From assembly GCF_014654725.1 (NCBI RefSeq), contig NZ_JACVZV010000037.1, positions 62,001 to 126,000 on the forward strand: 64,000 nt of DNA. The letters run 5' to 3'. Shown piece by piece: positions 38,006 to 47,665 of the stretch. Position 1 is the stretch's first letter; the number at the start of each line of letters is the position of its first letter. Origin of the DNA: Vulcanococcus sp. Clear-D1. Lineage in GTDB: Bacteria; Cyanobacteriota; Cyanobacteriia; PCC-6307; Cyanobiaceae. The notes under the pieces are model-generated. The model was given only the letters and a program-made list of their open reading frames with translations. It made no database searches and was not told where the DNA came from. Position numbers and translations under genes: made by a program.

Positions 38006-39344
38006 GCGGCTGGCAGGCCAACAGCCGTTGCTGGGCGCTGGCTGCAGCGCTTCCGTGCAGGCTGCCGTCGTGGGGTAGGTCGTGCAGCGCCTGCCGGTAC
38101 GGCTCCAGCCAGGGATCTGTCGCTGATCCCAGCTGGTTCACCCGGCGCAGGAGGCGTTCCCGCCAGATCCCTCCCATCAGCACCGGGAATAACTGGCAGC
38201 GGCCCTCCATCACTTGCTGGATCAGCGCTGAGCTGTCGATGCAGAAGCCCAGGGATCCATAGCCGCCCTGGAGCAGCTGCCGTTCACTGGCCTCAAGGTT
38301 GTGCACCAGGGCGATCAGCTCCAACAGATCAAACAGCCGCTGGAGCCGTTCGCCTTCATAGGGCTCTCCGAGGTAGTGAACGGTGCCGTTGTGACGATCG
38401 TTTTGCCAGGGACGCTGCAGATCGTTCAGGGCTTCCCAGCCGCAGAGCCCTTCGGTGCCCTGGTAGTACTGCAACCGCAGGAGTTGGTTGGAGCGGCGCA
38501 GCTCCAGCTCCAGGCAGCTGTGGGGCAGCAGCGATTGCATTTCCTCGCCATTCGCACCAAGTAGGCCGGTGCGGATCGGTAAAGCCAGCGGCACCTGGCT
38601 CCAGCCCCCTCCCTCCAGGGGCAGGCTGGCCCCGAGGCCGAAGCTGGCCACGCTGCAGCGCAGTTGTGCCCGGGTCTGCCAGCCGCTGGCTTGCAGTTGT
38701 GCCAGCCAGCGGCTGCTGGTGGTGCAACCTTCAAAGCTCCAGGGATCATCGCCGAGGCGATTGGCCGCCAACCGGTTCAGCACCCGGGCCACCAGGGTGT
38801 TGAGCTGCCTTTCCGGGGGCGATTGCTCAAAGCCGAGCCCAACATTGCGCCACACCAGCCCGCCACTGAGGGCTGCTCCGGTGGGGGCTGTCTTGACGTT
38901 GGATGCGGGATCAGGCACGGCTGAAGCGGCCTGCTGCAGCGCCTCAAGATCTTGGGGAAGCGGCGGCCGGTGGCGATTGCTCCACAGGCTCAGGGCATCG
39001 GGTTGATCGGGGCTGGGTGGCGGCAGCAGATGGGGGAGATCGTCGGCCAGGGCCGCCAGCAGCGCCGGGGTGAGCAGGCCCCGTTCCAGCACTCCTGCCA
39101 GAGCCTGAAGCTTGGGCGGCAGTTGCGCCGGCGAGAGCGTCCAGCTCCGCGGCAGCAGCCAGAGCAGGGGCAGCAGCTGCGGTTTGTGCAGATCGTTCGC
39201 CAATCGCTTGAGCCAGTCGGAGCGGCTCAGGCCCGAGCGGAACACACTGCGCTCCAGCGCTGCTTCGAACCCGACCAGTGGCACTGGGCAGGTCCACTGA
39301 TCAGCCAGGGCGAGGGGATCGCTGTTGGGCCAACGCAGAGCCAT
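37944..39344 (-). CDS. Conserved cyanobacterial protein of unknown function
   Basis: 466 residues, no signal peptide or membrane helix. Composition is Leu-, Gln- and Trp-rich. An N-terminal helical half (SDWLKRLANDLHKPQLLPLL) is followed by a beta-rich second half (SQVPLALPIRTGLLGANGEE, LELELRRSNQLLRLQYYQG) and LHDLPHDGSLHGSAAASAQQ at the end. No known motif. Its last 62 bases overlap the 3' end of the membrane hydrolase gene on the opposite strand, which is long for a convergent pair. Codon use matches neighbours, so I call it real. Confidence 0.65.
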   Translation of the reverse strand: MALRWPNSDPLALADQWTCPVPLVGFEAALERSVFRSGLSRSDWLKRLANDLHKPQLLPLLWLLPRSWTLSPAQLPPKLQALAGVLERGLLTPALLAALADDLPHLLPPPSPDQPDALSLWSNRHRPPLPQDLEALQQAASAVPDPASNVKTAPTGAALSGGLVWRNVGLGFEQSPPERQLNTLVARVLNRLAANRLGDDPWSFEGCTTSSRWLAQLQASGWQTRAQLRCSVASFGLGASLPLEGGGWSQVPLALPIRTGLLGANGEEMQSLLPHSCLELELRRSNQLLRLQYYQGTEGLCGWEALNDLQRPWQNDRHNGTVHYLGEPYEGERLQRLFDLLELIALVHNLEASERQLLQGGYGSLGFCIDSSALIQQVMEGRCQLFPVLMGGIWRERLLRRVNQLGSATDPWLEPYRQALHDLPHDGSLHGSAAASAQQRLLACQPLNSPFVLVQQLAHPVQPESP

Positions 39345-39382
39345 GCCGCCCTGAAGCTCTACCCATGCTGCGCCGGTTCAGC

Positions 39383-41518
39383 TCAGACGGCTACCAGGCC
39401 GGAATGGCGGATCAGTGCTTCGCTGCTGGGTTGGCGGCCCCGGAAGGCTTCGAACACCTGTTTGGGATCGAGGCTGCCCCCCAGGCTGAGCACCGTGTCG
39501 CGGAAGCGGCGACCCGTCTCGCGGATCTGCTCCTCGTTCTCCAGCCCCACCTCTTCAAAGGCGCTGAAAGCATCGGCGCTGAGCACCTCGGCCCACTTGT
39601 AGGAGTAGTAGCCCGCGGCATAACCGCCGGCGAAGATGTGGCCGAAGGAACACAGGAACGCGTCTTCATCGATCGGTGCCAGCACGGTGGTGTTGGCACC
39701 GATCTGGCGGCGCAGTTCTTCAGGGCTTTGGCTACTGCCAGGGTGCCACTGGCTGTGGAGCTTGAGATCCACCAGGGCGAAGTGCACCTGGCGCAGGGTG
39801 GCGGCACCACCCATGAAGGTGCGAGCCGCTAGGAGCTTGCGAAACTCCGCTTCGGGCAGCGCCTCGCCGCTCTGCCAGTGGCGGGCCATGCCCATCAAGG
39901 TGGCTTGGTCGTAGCACCAGTTCTCCATGAACTGGCTGGGTAGCTCCACGGCATCCCATTCCACGCCGTTGATGCCCGCCGCCTGGGGACGCTCCACCGT
40001 GGTGAGCATGTGCTGCAGGCCGTGGCCGAACTCGTGGAAGAGGGTCTCCACTTCCTCGAAGGTCATCAGGCTTGGCGTTGCGCCCACCGGTGGGCTCTGG
40101 TTGCAGATCAGGTAAGCCACGGGCAGCACGGCCGTGCCATCGGCGCGGCGCGAGCGCACCAGGCATTCATCCATCCAGGCGCCACCACGCTTGCTGCCGG
40201 GCCGGCTGTAGGGATCCAGGTAGAAGGCGGCCAAGGGTGTGCCGGCGCTGGATCCCGCCTGTGCTCCTTCCAGGATGCGGAAGTAGCGCACATCGCCGTG
40301 CCACACCGGTGCCTCGCCGTCAGCGGCCTCGATCGTGATCCCGAAGAGTCGGCTGCACAGGGCAAACAGGCCCTCCAGCACCTGGGGCAGGGGGAAATAG
40401 GGGCGCAGCGCTTCGCTGTCGAGCTCGAAGCTCTCCTGGCGCAGCTTCTCGGCCCAGAAGCTCACATCCCAGGGCTGAAGGTCGTCGGCTTCAACGGCTC
40501 CATGGCGGCTGGCGCAGGCGGTCAGGGCCTCCAATTCCTGCTGGGCCACGGGGTAAGCCGCTGCCCGCAGCTCCTCAAGCAGCGCTTCCACGGCGGATTC
40601 GGAGTCGGCCATTTTGGCGGCCAGGCTCACCTCGGCCCAGTTGGCATAGCCGAGGCGCCGGGCTTGTTCGCCCCGCAGCGTGAGGATGCGCTCGATCAAG
40701 GGCCAGTTGTTGAGCTCACTGCCTTCCTGGCCGGAAGCGCGGCTCACGTGGGCGCGATACACCTGCTCCCGTAGATCGCGGCGGCGGCTGTACTTGAGGA
40801 AGGGCGCGTAGCGGGGCATATCCAGCCCCAGCAGCCACGGGCCCGCCTCTGCTGTGGCCTCGCTGTCTCCGGCTTGGCGGGCGGCTTGCGCCAGCTGATC
40901 CAGCAGGCTGGCGGGCAGGCCATCCACCTGCTCGCGCTCGCTGAGCTTCAGGGTCCAGCCATTGGTGGCATCGAGCACCTGATTGCCGAAGCGGGTGGAG
41001 AGCTCTGCTAGCTCCTGGCTGGCGCTGTTGAAGGCCTCCTGCTCGCTGCCGCTTAAGCCCACACCGCGCAGCTGCATATCCCGCAACTCCGCCGCGAGGA
41101 TCCGTTGCTGGGCTCCATCGAGCTCAGCGCTCTGCTGCTGCAGCTGCTCCAGCGCTTTGTAGATCACCTGGCTCTGGCCAGCGCGGTTGCCGAACTGCAC
41201 CACCGCGGCCTGCTGGGCCGCATGGGCTTCGCGCAGCTCCGGGCTGTTGCACACCCCGTTGAGATGGCTCACAACGCCCCAGCTCCAGCGCAAGCGCTCG
41301 CCCAGCCGCTGCAGCGGATCCATCACCGCGCTCCAGCTCAGGGGATCGCCGCTCTCCAGGGCAGTGCCCAGCTGTTGCTCCAGAGCTGTGAGGTCGCCAT
41401 CGAGCTCGTGGATCAGCTGGGGGATGTGGGCGGATACCGCCTCAGGTGTGATCGCTTCAAATTCAGGGAGGCCCTCGCCCCGCAGGATCTCAGGGAGGGC
41501 TGCGGTGGAGCTGCTCAT
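39383..41518 (-). CDS. Oligopeptidase A-like M3 metallopeptidase
   Basis: About 711 residues from ATG 41518 (MSSSTAALPEILRGEG). The zinc motif is LFHEFGHGLQHML (HEFGH near residue 493), with the third ligand downstream in GVEWDAVELPSQFMENWCYD. Together with MGGAATLRQVHFALVDLKLH the protein fits the M3A thimet/PrlC group, which degrades peptides released by proteases or cleaved signal peptides. An upstream ATG at 41554 would add twelve residues. It follows ndhD on the same strand after about 65 bases. Confidence 0.93.
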   Translation of the reverse strand: MSSSTAALPEILRGEGLPEFEAITPEAVSAHIPQLIHELDGDLTALEQQLGTALESGDPLSWSAVMDPLQRLGERLRWSWGVVSHLNGVCNSPELREAHAAQQAAVVQFGNRAGQSQVIYKALEQLQQQSAELDGAQQRILAAELRDMQLRGVGLSGSEQEAFNSASQELAELSTRFGNQVLDATNGWTLKLSEREQVDGLPASLLDQLAQAARQAGDSEATAEAGPWLLGLDMPRYAPFLKYSRRRDLREQVYRAHVSRASGQEGSELNNWPLIERILTLRGEQARRLGYANWAEVSLAAKMADSESAVEALLEELRAAAYPVAQQELEALTACASRHGAVEADDLQPWDVSFWAEKLRQESFELDSEALRPYFPLPQVLEGLFALCSRLFGITIEAADGEAPVWHGDVRYFRILEGAQAGSSAGTPLAAFYLDPYSRPGSKRGGAWMDECLVRSRRADGTAVLPVAYLICNQSPPVGATPSLMTFEEVETLFHEFGHGLQHMLTTVERPQAAGINGVEWDAVELPSQFMENWCYDQATLMGMARHWQSGEALPEAEFRKLLAARTFMGGAATLRQVHFALVDLKLHSQWHPGSSQSPEELRRQIGANTTVLAPIDEDAFLCSFGHIFAGGYAAGYYSYKWAEVLSADAFSAFEEVGLENEEQIRETGRRFRDTVLSLGGSLDPKQVFEAFRGRQPSSEALIRHSGLVAV

Positions 41519-41583
41519 GGGGCCGGAACTGGGCTCGGGTTTACCGACGCCCATTCCAGCTTGCCGATGGCTTCAGCCGCTGC

Positions 41584-43206
41584 TCAGCCGAGGGCGGGAA
41601 GCCGAAGGGCCACAACAGCCACCTGTGCCAGGTTGTCGGAGAGGGCGGTGGTGGAGGCCTCATACAGATCAATGGCCACCCGCGGCCAGAAGCCGATCAC
41701 CAGGGTGGGCACCAGCAGGGTGAGGCCGATCACCAGCTCGCGGGGCTTCATATCGCCGAGCACAGCAAGAGCTGGAATCCTCGGACCGAAGAACACACGC
41801 CGGCAGAGGCTCAGTAGATAGACCGGGGTGAGCACCACCCCGATCGCTGCCAGCACCACGGCGATCACACGGAAGCCCACGGTGAAGTCGGCGTTGCTGG
41901 TGAGGCCGAGGAACACCGTGATCTCACTCACGAAGCCGCTCATGCCCGGCAGTGCGAGGGAAGCCAAGGAGCTGGCCAGGAAGAAGGCGAAGGTGATCGG
42001 CAGCACCTTGGCCAGGCCGCCCATGTTGGGGATCGAGAGGGTTTTGGTGCGCTCGTAGAACACACCGGTCACGAAGAACATCGCCGCGGCGATCAGGCCA
42101 TGGCTGATCATCTGGAGCATCGCGCCGCTCATGCCGAGGCTGTCGATGGCACCGATGCCGAGGAGCACAAAGCCCATGTGGCTCACCGAGCTGCAGGCGA
42201 TGCGCCGCTTCACGTTGTCCTGAGCGAAGGCGTTGAGGGCGCCGTAGACGATGTTCACGATCCCCAGCACCACGAGCGCTGGGGCGAGCACCAGGTGGGC
42301 TTCGGGCAGCATCTGCACGTTGAAGCGCAGCAGGGCATAGCCGCCCATCTTCAGCAGCACCCCCGCCAGCAGCATCGACACCGGCGCATTGGCCTCACCG
42401 TGGGCATCCGGCAGCCAGGTGTGCAGCGGGAACATCGGCAGCTTCACGCCGAAGCCCACCAGGAAGCCCAAGTAGCAGAGCAGGCCAAAGGTGCCGCCCG
42501 GGGAGCGGGCGATCAGTTCGCTGAGGTTGAGGGTGAAGGGGCCGTTGAGGGCCAGGGCCAGGCCGCTCACCAGGATGAGCAGCGAGGCTGTTGCCGTGTA
42601 AAGGATGAATTTGGTGGCGGCGTATTGGCGCTGTTGACCGCCCCAGATGGCGATCAGGAGGTACACCGGCACCAGCTCCAGTTCCCAGGCCAGAAAGAAG
42701 AGCAGGAAGTCTTGAGAGAGAAACACCATTGCCTGGGCAGAGGCCTGCACCAGGAGCAGCGCGAAATAGAGGCGAGTCTTCTTCTGAATGTTCCAGCTGG
42801 CGGCCACGGAGAGCAGCGTCACCAGCCCGGAGAGCACCACCAGCGGTGCCGAGAGCCCATCAGTGGCCAGCGACCACTCCAGGCCGATGGCCGGCACCCA
42901 GGCGAAGCGCTCCACCAGCTGCAGCCCGGCGATGGAGCCGTCGTAGTGCTGGCTGAACACGAACAGCATCAACCCCAGATCCACCAGCAGGGTGACCAGG
43001 GCAATGGTGCGAGGCAGCTTGGGGTCTGTTCCGTCGCCCGGCAGCAGCATCAACAGCGGCGCGACCGCTACGGGCAGAAGCGTGATCAGGCTGAGCCAGG
43101 GGAAGCTTGCAGGCCCGGCCAGCAGACCTTCCGCCACGGCGGTATCGCCGAAGGCCGAGCTCGATAATGCTGTGGACGCGGCCAATAAGGGCATTAGGGC
43201 GTCCAT
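41584..43206 (-). CDS. ndhD: NAD(P)H-quinone oxidoreductase subunit 4 (NdhD)
   Basis: A proton-pumping subunit of thylakoid NDH-1, used in respiration and cyclic electron flow around photosystem I. 540 residues with about 14 membrane helices. Conserved blocks: [20 protein letters not shown] (with the Glu of the first channel), [20 protein letters not shown] (near 258) and [15 protein letters not shown] with the pump lysine. I cannot tell from the sequence alone whether it is the NdhD1 type or a CO2-uptake NdhD3/D4 type; no cupA or ndhF3 is nearby, which leans towards the respiratory form. The 128 bases upstream hold a palindrome. Confidence 0.95.
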   Translation of the reverse strand: MDALMPLLAASTALSSSAFGDTAVAEGLLAGPASFPWLSLITLLPVAVAPLLMLLPGDGTDPKLPRTIALVTLLVDLGLMLFVFSQHYDGSIAGLQLVERFAWVPAIGLEWSLATDGLSAPLVVLSGLVTLLSVAASWNIQKKTRLYFALLLVQASAQAMVFLSQDFLLFFLAWELELVPVYLLIAIWGGQQRQYAATKFILYTATASLLILVSGLALALNGPFTLNLSELIARSPGGTFGLLCYLGFLVGFGVKLPMFPLHTWLPDAHGEANAPVSMLLAGVLLKMGGYALLRFNVQMLPEAHLVLAPALVVLGIVNIVYGALNAFAQDNVKRRIACSSVSHMGFVLLGIGAIDSLGMSGAMLQMISHGLIAAAMFFVTGVFYERTKTLSIPNMGGLAKVLPITFAFFLASSLASLALPGMSGFVSEITVFLGLTSNADFTVGFRVIAVVLAAIGVVLTPVYLLSLCRRVFFGPRIPALAVLGDMKPRELVIGLTLLVPTLVIGFWPRVAIDLYEASTTALSDNLAQVAVVALRLPALG

Positions 43207-43289
43207 AAAGACCTCATCACGTTGATGGCTGCTCCCACCCCAGGATCAGGCCATGAGAGGGCGTGAATCTAGCAGCTGAGTATTTCTAC

Positions 43290-43301
43290 TTAGGGCCCTA
43301 A
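43290..43301. promoter_or_regulatory. Perfect 12-base palindrome upstream of ndhD
   Basis: TTAGGGCCCTAA is a perfect palindrome 84-95 bases before the ndhD start on the - strand. The surrounding 43207-43334 holds no gene. An operator is possible but no regulator can be named. Confidence 0.4.
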
Positions 43302-43334
43302 AGCCTGGGGGTTCAAGGGCTCAAGTTTGCGCGA

Positions 43335-44312
43335 TTAATTGCTGCCGCTGGCGGCGTTGCTGGTGGTGCGGTCCGCCAGGGTCTTCCAGCGGCTGCCGCT
43401 CTGCTGAAGCTGCAACACCTCGGCCCTTGAGGCCACCCCCTCGCTTTCCCAGGCCCGAACCATCGCCCGGCGGATGGCGCCGGCATGATCCCGGTTGGTC
43501 AGCGCCAGGATGCTCGGTCCGGCACCACTGATCACGCAGCCCCAGGCGCCGGCCTCCAGCGCCGCCTCGCGTACCTGGCGCCCGCCCTGGATCAGCCCCC
43601 AACGGTAGGGCTCATGGATGCGGTCGTGCATGCCATCGGCGATCAGATCGCCGTTGCCCGTTCGCAGTCCTTGCAGCAACAGGGTGAGCGAGCCCAGGTT
43701 GGTGACGGCATCGGCAATGGAGATCGCCTTGGGCATCACTCGGCGCGCCTCACTGGTGGAGAGGCGGATGGATGGGATCGCCACGACCGCCAGCACCTCC
43801 GGCGACCACTCACAGCGCACCACGCGCCATCGGTGCGAGGCCGCCTTGGCGGTCATGCACAGCCCGCCCAGCAGGGAGGGCACCACGTTGTCCGGATGGC
43901 CTTCGATGTCGATGGCGAGCTCCAGCAGCTTTTCGCGGCTGAGCGGTTCGCCGATCAGGGCATTGGCTCCCATCAGGCCCGCCACAATCGCTGTGGCACT
44001 GCTGCCCAGGCCCCGGGCAGGAGGTACCGCCAGGCGCACCCGGGCTTCGATCGCGATCGGCTGTTCCCCCGCTTCCTTCCACACCCGCTGGGCCGCCCGA
44101 TACACGAGGTTGTCGGGGCCGCCGCGCAGGTGGGAGCCCTCGCTCCCTTCGATCACCAGTTCAAAGCGCTCACCATCTCCTTCGATGCAGCGCATCTCAA
44201 AGCGGTTGTTGAGATCCAGGGCGGCCCCCAGACAATCAAAGCCGGGGCCCAGGTTGGCTGTCGTGGCGGGAACATCCACCACAACCCCCTGGCCGATGCG
44301 GGGGCGGACCAT
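43335..44312 (-). CDS. thrB: Homoserine kinase
   Basis: Phosphorylates homoserine for threonine synthesis. 325 residues of the GHMP kinase fold: substrate region VPATTANLGPGFDCLG at the start, the ATP loop PPARGLGSSATAIVAGL, and the third motif GAWGCVISGAGPSILAL. GMPKAISIADAVTN-type text (MPKAISIADAVTNLG) lies between. It is next to glk and thrS in the same direction, linking threonine synthesis with threonine charging. Confidence 0.95.
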   Translation of the reverse strand: MVRPRIGQGVVVDVPATTANLGPGFDCLGAALDLNNRFEMRCIEGDGERFELVIEGSEGSHLRGGPDNLVYRAAQRVWKEAGEQPIAIEARVRLAVPPARGLGSSATAIVAGLMGANALIGEPLSREKLLELAIDIEGHPDNVVPSLLGGLCMTAKAASHRWRVVRCEWSPEVLAVVAIPSIRLSTSEARRVMPKAISIADAVTNLGSLTLLLQGLRTGNGDLIADGMHDRIHEPYRWGLIQGGRQVREAALEAGAWGCVISGAGPSILALTNRDHAGAIRRAMVRAWESEGVASRAEVLQLQQSGSRWKTLADRTTSNAASGSN

Positions 44313-44343
44313 ACGGTCGGTTCTGCTGGGGCCAGTGTCCCAC

Positions 44344-45342
44344 TCAGCCCATCAGCATCCGGGCGCGGCAGGCGGCGCTGAACAGGCCGGCTTCAGGGTC
44401 GGTGAGGGCATAGACGGGCACCTGCTCCAGCACGGCACTGAGGCGACCCTTCTGCTGCAGCGGACCTAGAAAAGCGGGCGAGCGCAGCTCCTCCAGCAAC
44501 TTCCCAGCGGTGCCGCCTCCCACCCAAAGCCCTCCGCTGCAGAGGGTCTGCAGGGCTAGATCACCAGCGGTGCTGCCGTAGGCCCCCAACCAGAGATCCA
44601 TGGCGCTGCGGGCCAGGGGATCGCCAGCGGCAGCGGCAGTGGCGGTGGCGGCCGGGCGATCGGTGCTGTCCACATCCGCCAGGGGATGGCCGGCGCCGCT
44701 GGGATCGGTGGCCAGCAGCCAGCGCATCACCTCGCCAAGCCCGGTGCCGCTCACCACCCGCTCGATCGACACCCGCTCGATCTGGAGATCTTGTTTCAGC
44801 CAGCACTTCAGCTGCCATTCAGCCTCGCTGCGCGGCGCGAACTCGGCGTGGGAGGCCTCACTGGCCATCGCCTTGAGCCCTGCTCCCGTGGGCATCCCGA
44901 TGGCCACGCCCAGACCTGTGCCTGCCCCAAGGATCGCCACCGGCGCCTGGGGATCGGCCCCGCTGACGGCTGGCCGCAGCAGGGTGTGCTGATCCGGCTG
45001 CACGTGAGGCAGGCCGTAGATCAAGACGGCGAAATCGTTCACCAGGTCCACCTGTTGGAGCTCGCATTGCGCCGCGAGGGCCGATTGCTCCAGCAGCCAG
45101 GGGAGATTGGTGAGCTTCACCCGGCCCTGACGCACCGGCCCTGCCACGGCGAAGCAGGCGTGGGTGGGCCTGGTGCTGCTGGGTTCAGCGGCCAGGAAAT
45201 GGTTCACCAACTCCCCAAAATCCGGCCAGTCCGCCGACACGAACCGCTCGGCACGGCGTTGGCTGAGCCGATCGCCCTCGAGCGCATAGATGGCCAGAAG
45301 GGTCTTGGTGCCGCCGATGTCGCCGGCCAGGAGGGTGGTCAT
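44344..45342 (-). CDS. glk: Glucokinase (Glk family)
   Basis: Phosphorylates glucose with ATP. 332 residues with the Glk phosphate loop LLAGDIGGTKTLLAIYAL (3-20), the FAVAGPVRQGRVKLTNLPW substrate block, VNDFAVLIYGLP and GAGTGLGVAIGM. It differs from the ROK kinase at 32357, being the hexokinase-like Glk type of cyanobacteria. It shares one base with thrS (start 45342 at thrS stop), so they are one transcript. Confidence 0.93.
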   Translation of the reverse strand: MTTLLAGDIGGTKTLLAIYALEGDRLSQRRAERFVSADWPDFGELVNHFLAAEPSSTRPTHACFAVAGPVRQGRVKLTNLPWLLEQSALAAQCELQQVDLVNDFAVLIYGLPHVQPDQHTLLRPAVSGADPQAPVAILGAGTGLGVAIGMPTGAGLKAMASEASHAEFAPRSEAEWQLKCWLKQDLQIERVSIERVVSGTGLGEVMRWLLATDPSGAGHPLADVDSTDRPAATATAAAAGDPLARSAMDLWLGAYGSTAGDLALQTLCSGGLWVGGGTAGKLLEELRSPAFLGPLQQKGRLSAVLEQVPVYALTDPEAGLFSAACRARMLMG

Positions 45343-47204
45343 CAGCCCAGGGGCAGACCTGCACTCCGATCCTGATTCGCCTGGCTCGCCGCTGCCACTA
45401 GATCAGCCAGGGCGACGCTGCCCAGGTCGCCCTCGCGGCGGCTGCGCAGGCTGATCGCACCGGTTTCGGCCTCTTTGGCGCCGATCACCCCAAGCACCGG
45501 GATTTTCATCTGCTCGCCATTGCGGATCAACTTGCCGAGGCGATCACCGGAGTGATCGATGCTGGCGCGCACACCGGCTGCCTTCAGCTGGCTGAGCACC
45601 GCTTCGGCATAGCCACGCACCTCATCGGTGACCGGCAACAACCGGATCTGTTCGGGGGCGAGCCAGAAGGGGAAATCGCCGGCGTAGTTCTCGGTCATGA
45701 TCCCGAAGAACCGCTCCAGCGAGCCGAAGATGGCGCGGTGGATCATGATCGGCCGCTGGCGAGAGCCATCGGCGGCCACGTATTCGAGATCAAACCGCTC
45801 CGGCAGGTTGAAATCGAGCTGGATCGTGGAGCACTGCCACATCCGGCCGATGGCGTCTTCGATCTTGAGGTCGATCTTGGGGCCGTAGAAGGCGCCGCCG
45901 CCTTCATCGATCTTGTACGCCCAGCCCTTGCGATCGAGGGCCTCGATCAGGCCTTGGGTAGCGAGATCCCACACGGCGTCTTCGCCGATGGATTTCTCGG
46001 GCCGGGTGGAGAGGTTGATCTCGTAATGGCGGAAATCGAAGGTGGAGAGAATCTGCTCGGTGAGGTTGAGGATCGCCAGGATTTCATCGCTGATCTGATC
46101 CGGCAGGCAGAACACGTGGGCGTCGTCCTGGGTGAAGCCGCGCACGCGCATCAGGCCGTGCATCACGCCAGGCCGCTCGTAGCGATACACGGTGCCGAGT
46201 TCGGCCCAGCGGATGGGCAGTTCCCGGTAGCTGCGCAGGGTGCTGGCGTAGGTGAGCACGTGGAACGGGCAGTTCATCGGCTTGAGCTGGTATTCCCGCT
46301 CGTCCACTTGCATCGGACCAAACATGCTCTCGCTGTAGAAGTCGAGGTGGCCTGAGGTCTTCCAGAGGCTGATGTCCGCCACGTGGGGCGTGTAGAGCAG
46401 CTCGTAGCCGGCGGCAAAGTGCAACTCGCGCCACAGGTTCTCGATCAGCAGGCGCATGCGGGCGCCACGGGGGTGCCAGAACACCAGGCCAGCGCCGGCT
46501 TCGTCTTCGATGGAGAAGAGATCAAGGTCGGTGCCGATGCGGCGGTGATCGCGGCGCTTGGCCTCTTCCTGACGGCGTTTGTATTCGGCCAGTTGCTCCG
46601 GGGTTTCCCAGGCGGTGCCGTAGATGCGCTGGAGCTGGGCGTTGTTTTCATCACCGCGCCAGTAGGCACCGGCCACGCTTTCCAGCTCAAAGGCCTTGGC
46701 ATTGAGCTCGCCGGTGGTGGCTACGTGGGGGCCAGCGCACAGGTCCCACCACTCCTCACCGAGGGTGTAAAGGGTGATGGGCTCGCTGATGCCCGCGAGG
46801 ATTTCGAGCTTGTAGGGCTCGTTCTGGGCCTTGATCCGCGTCTCCGCCTCGGCGCGGCTCACCTCGAGGCGCTCGAGCGGAAGCTTCTTATTGATGATCT
46901 TGATCATCTCCTTCTTGATGGCCTTGAGATCGGCCTCGGTGAAGGGATCGGGGCTATCGAAGTCGTAGTAGAAGCCGTTTTCGGTCCAGGGACCGATCGT
47001 GACCTGGGCCTTGGGAAACAGGCGCTGCACCGCCATCGCCATCACATGGCTCATCGAGTGGCGGATGCGCAGCAGCTGCTCGCTTTCGCTGGTTTTCGGC
47101 AGGTGGATCGCGGCGGTCTGCCCAGCTTCGCCGGCGGCTGTGGTGGCCGTGGTGGTTGCGACGCTGCCGGATGAACTGGAGGCGGCAGGGCGGGTCGCGG
47201 TCAC
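45342..47204 (-). CDS. thrS: Threonine-tRNA ligase lacking the TGS domain
   Basis: Class II synthetase of 620 residues. A Ser/Thr/Ala-rich tail of about 38 residues replaces the usual N-terminal TGS domain. The editing domain has its zinc-like set: H49 and H53 (RHSMSHVMAM) and C156/H160 (LCAGPHVATTGEL). The catalytic core includes TRPEKSIGEDAVWDLATQGL, motif 3 GSLERFFGIMTENYAGDFPF, and the anticodon domain after WLAPEQIRLLP. Editing of serine should therefore be kept. It overlaps glk by one base and is divergent from the DUF2605 gene. Confidence 0.96.
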   Translation of the reverse strand: MTATRPAASSSSGSVATTTATTAAGEAGQTAAIHLPKTSESEQLLRIRHSMSHVMAMAVQRLFPKAQVTIGPWTENGFYYDFDSPDPFTEADLKAIKKEMIKIINKKLPLERLEVSRAEAETRIKAQNEPYKLEILAGISEPITLYTLGEEWWDLCAGPHVATTGELNAKAFELESVAGAYWRGDENNAQLQRIYGTAWETPEQLAEYKRRQEEAKRRDHRRIGTDLDLFSIEDEAGAGLVFWHPRGARMRLLIENLWRELHFAAGYELLYTPHVADISLWKTSGHLDFYSESMFGPMQVDEREYQLKPMNCPFHVLTYASTLRSYRELPIRWAELGTVYRYERPGVMHGLMRVRGFTQDDAHVFCLPDQISDEILAILNLTEQILSTFDFRHYEINLSTRPEKSIGEDAVWDLATQGLIEALDRKGWAYKIDEGGGAFYGPKIDLKIEDAIGRMWQCSTIQLDFNLPERFDLEYVAADGSRQRPIMIHRAIFGSLERFFGIMTENYAGDFPFWLAPEQIRLLPVTDEVRGYAEAVLSQLKAAGVRASIDHSGDRLGKLIRNGEQMKIPVLGVIGAKEAETGAISLRSRREGDLGSVALADLVAAASQANQDRSAGLPLG

Positions 47205-47267
47205 GGCTGTGGGGTAGCAACCCCGATCCTACGCAGGGGATTTGGGCTCATTCCTACGCTGAGCCTG

Positions 47268-47645
47268 ATGAGTGCTTCCTTCCCGCCGCCATCTGAACCG
47301 GATTCAGAGCCAGCCCAGTTGCTGGATCAGTTGCTGCAGTCGCTGTTTGACGACTTCAGCTTCTGGTTCCAGCGCGGTTTGGTGCTGCTGGAGCTCACAC
47401 CTGATGCGCTGCTTCCGGCTTCCGAGCAGCAATCGTTGCGTCAGAAGCTCGAGGAAGCCCTGCAGGCCATTGCCGCCACCCGCGCCCTGCGGGCCGCCTG
47501 CACCACGCCGATGGCTGTCGATATGGATGCCATGGCTCCCTGGCATCGCCTGATGATGCGCGTGTGGAATCTCTCCTCGATGCTCCGGATCGCCGGTGTG
47601 GCTTTGCCGCCGGATGGGCGCGGCGACGCTGAACCTCAGGCCTGA
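47268..47645 (+). CDS. DUF2605 family protein
   Basis: 125 residues, helical. LLDQLLQSLFDDFSFWFQRG is the DUF2605 hallmark, with LLPASEQQSLRQKLEEALQA next and a conserved DMDAMAPWHRLMMRVWNLSS. Widespread in cyanobacteria, function unknown. The gene is divergent from thrS (63 bases apart) and its 3' end overlaps the convergent muramidase gene by 10 bases within a hairpin. Confidence 0.75.
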   Translation: MSASFPPPSEPDSEPAQLLDQLLQSLFDDFSFWFQRGLVLLELTPDALLPASEQQSLRQKLEEALQAIAATRALRAACTTPMAVDMDAMAPWHRLMMRVWNLSSMLRIAGVALPPDGRGDAEPQA

Positions 47646-47665
47646 ACCCCTAGGGCCTTGAGGTT
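47632..47665. terminator. Imperfect inverted repeat at convergent gene ends
   Basis: AACCTCAGGCC (47632-47642) pairs with GGCCTTGAGGTT (47654-47665), one base bulged. It spans the overlap of the DUF2605 gene and the muramidase gene and could stop transcription from both sides. No T-run, so intrinsic termination is uncertain. Confidence 0.4.
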
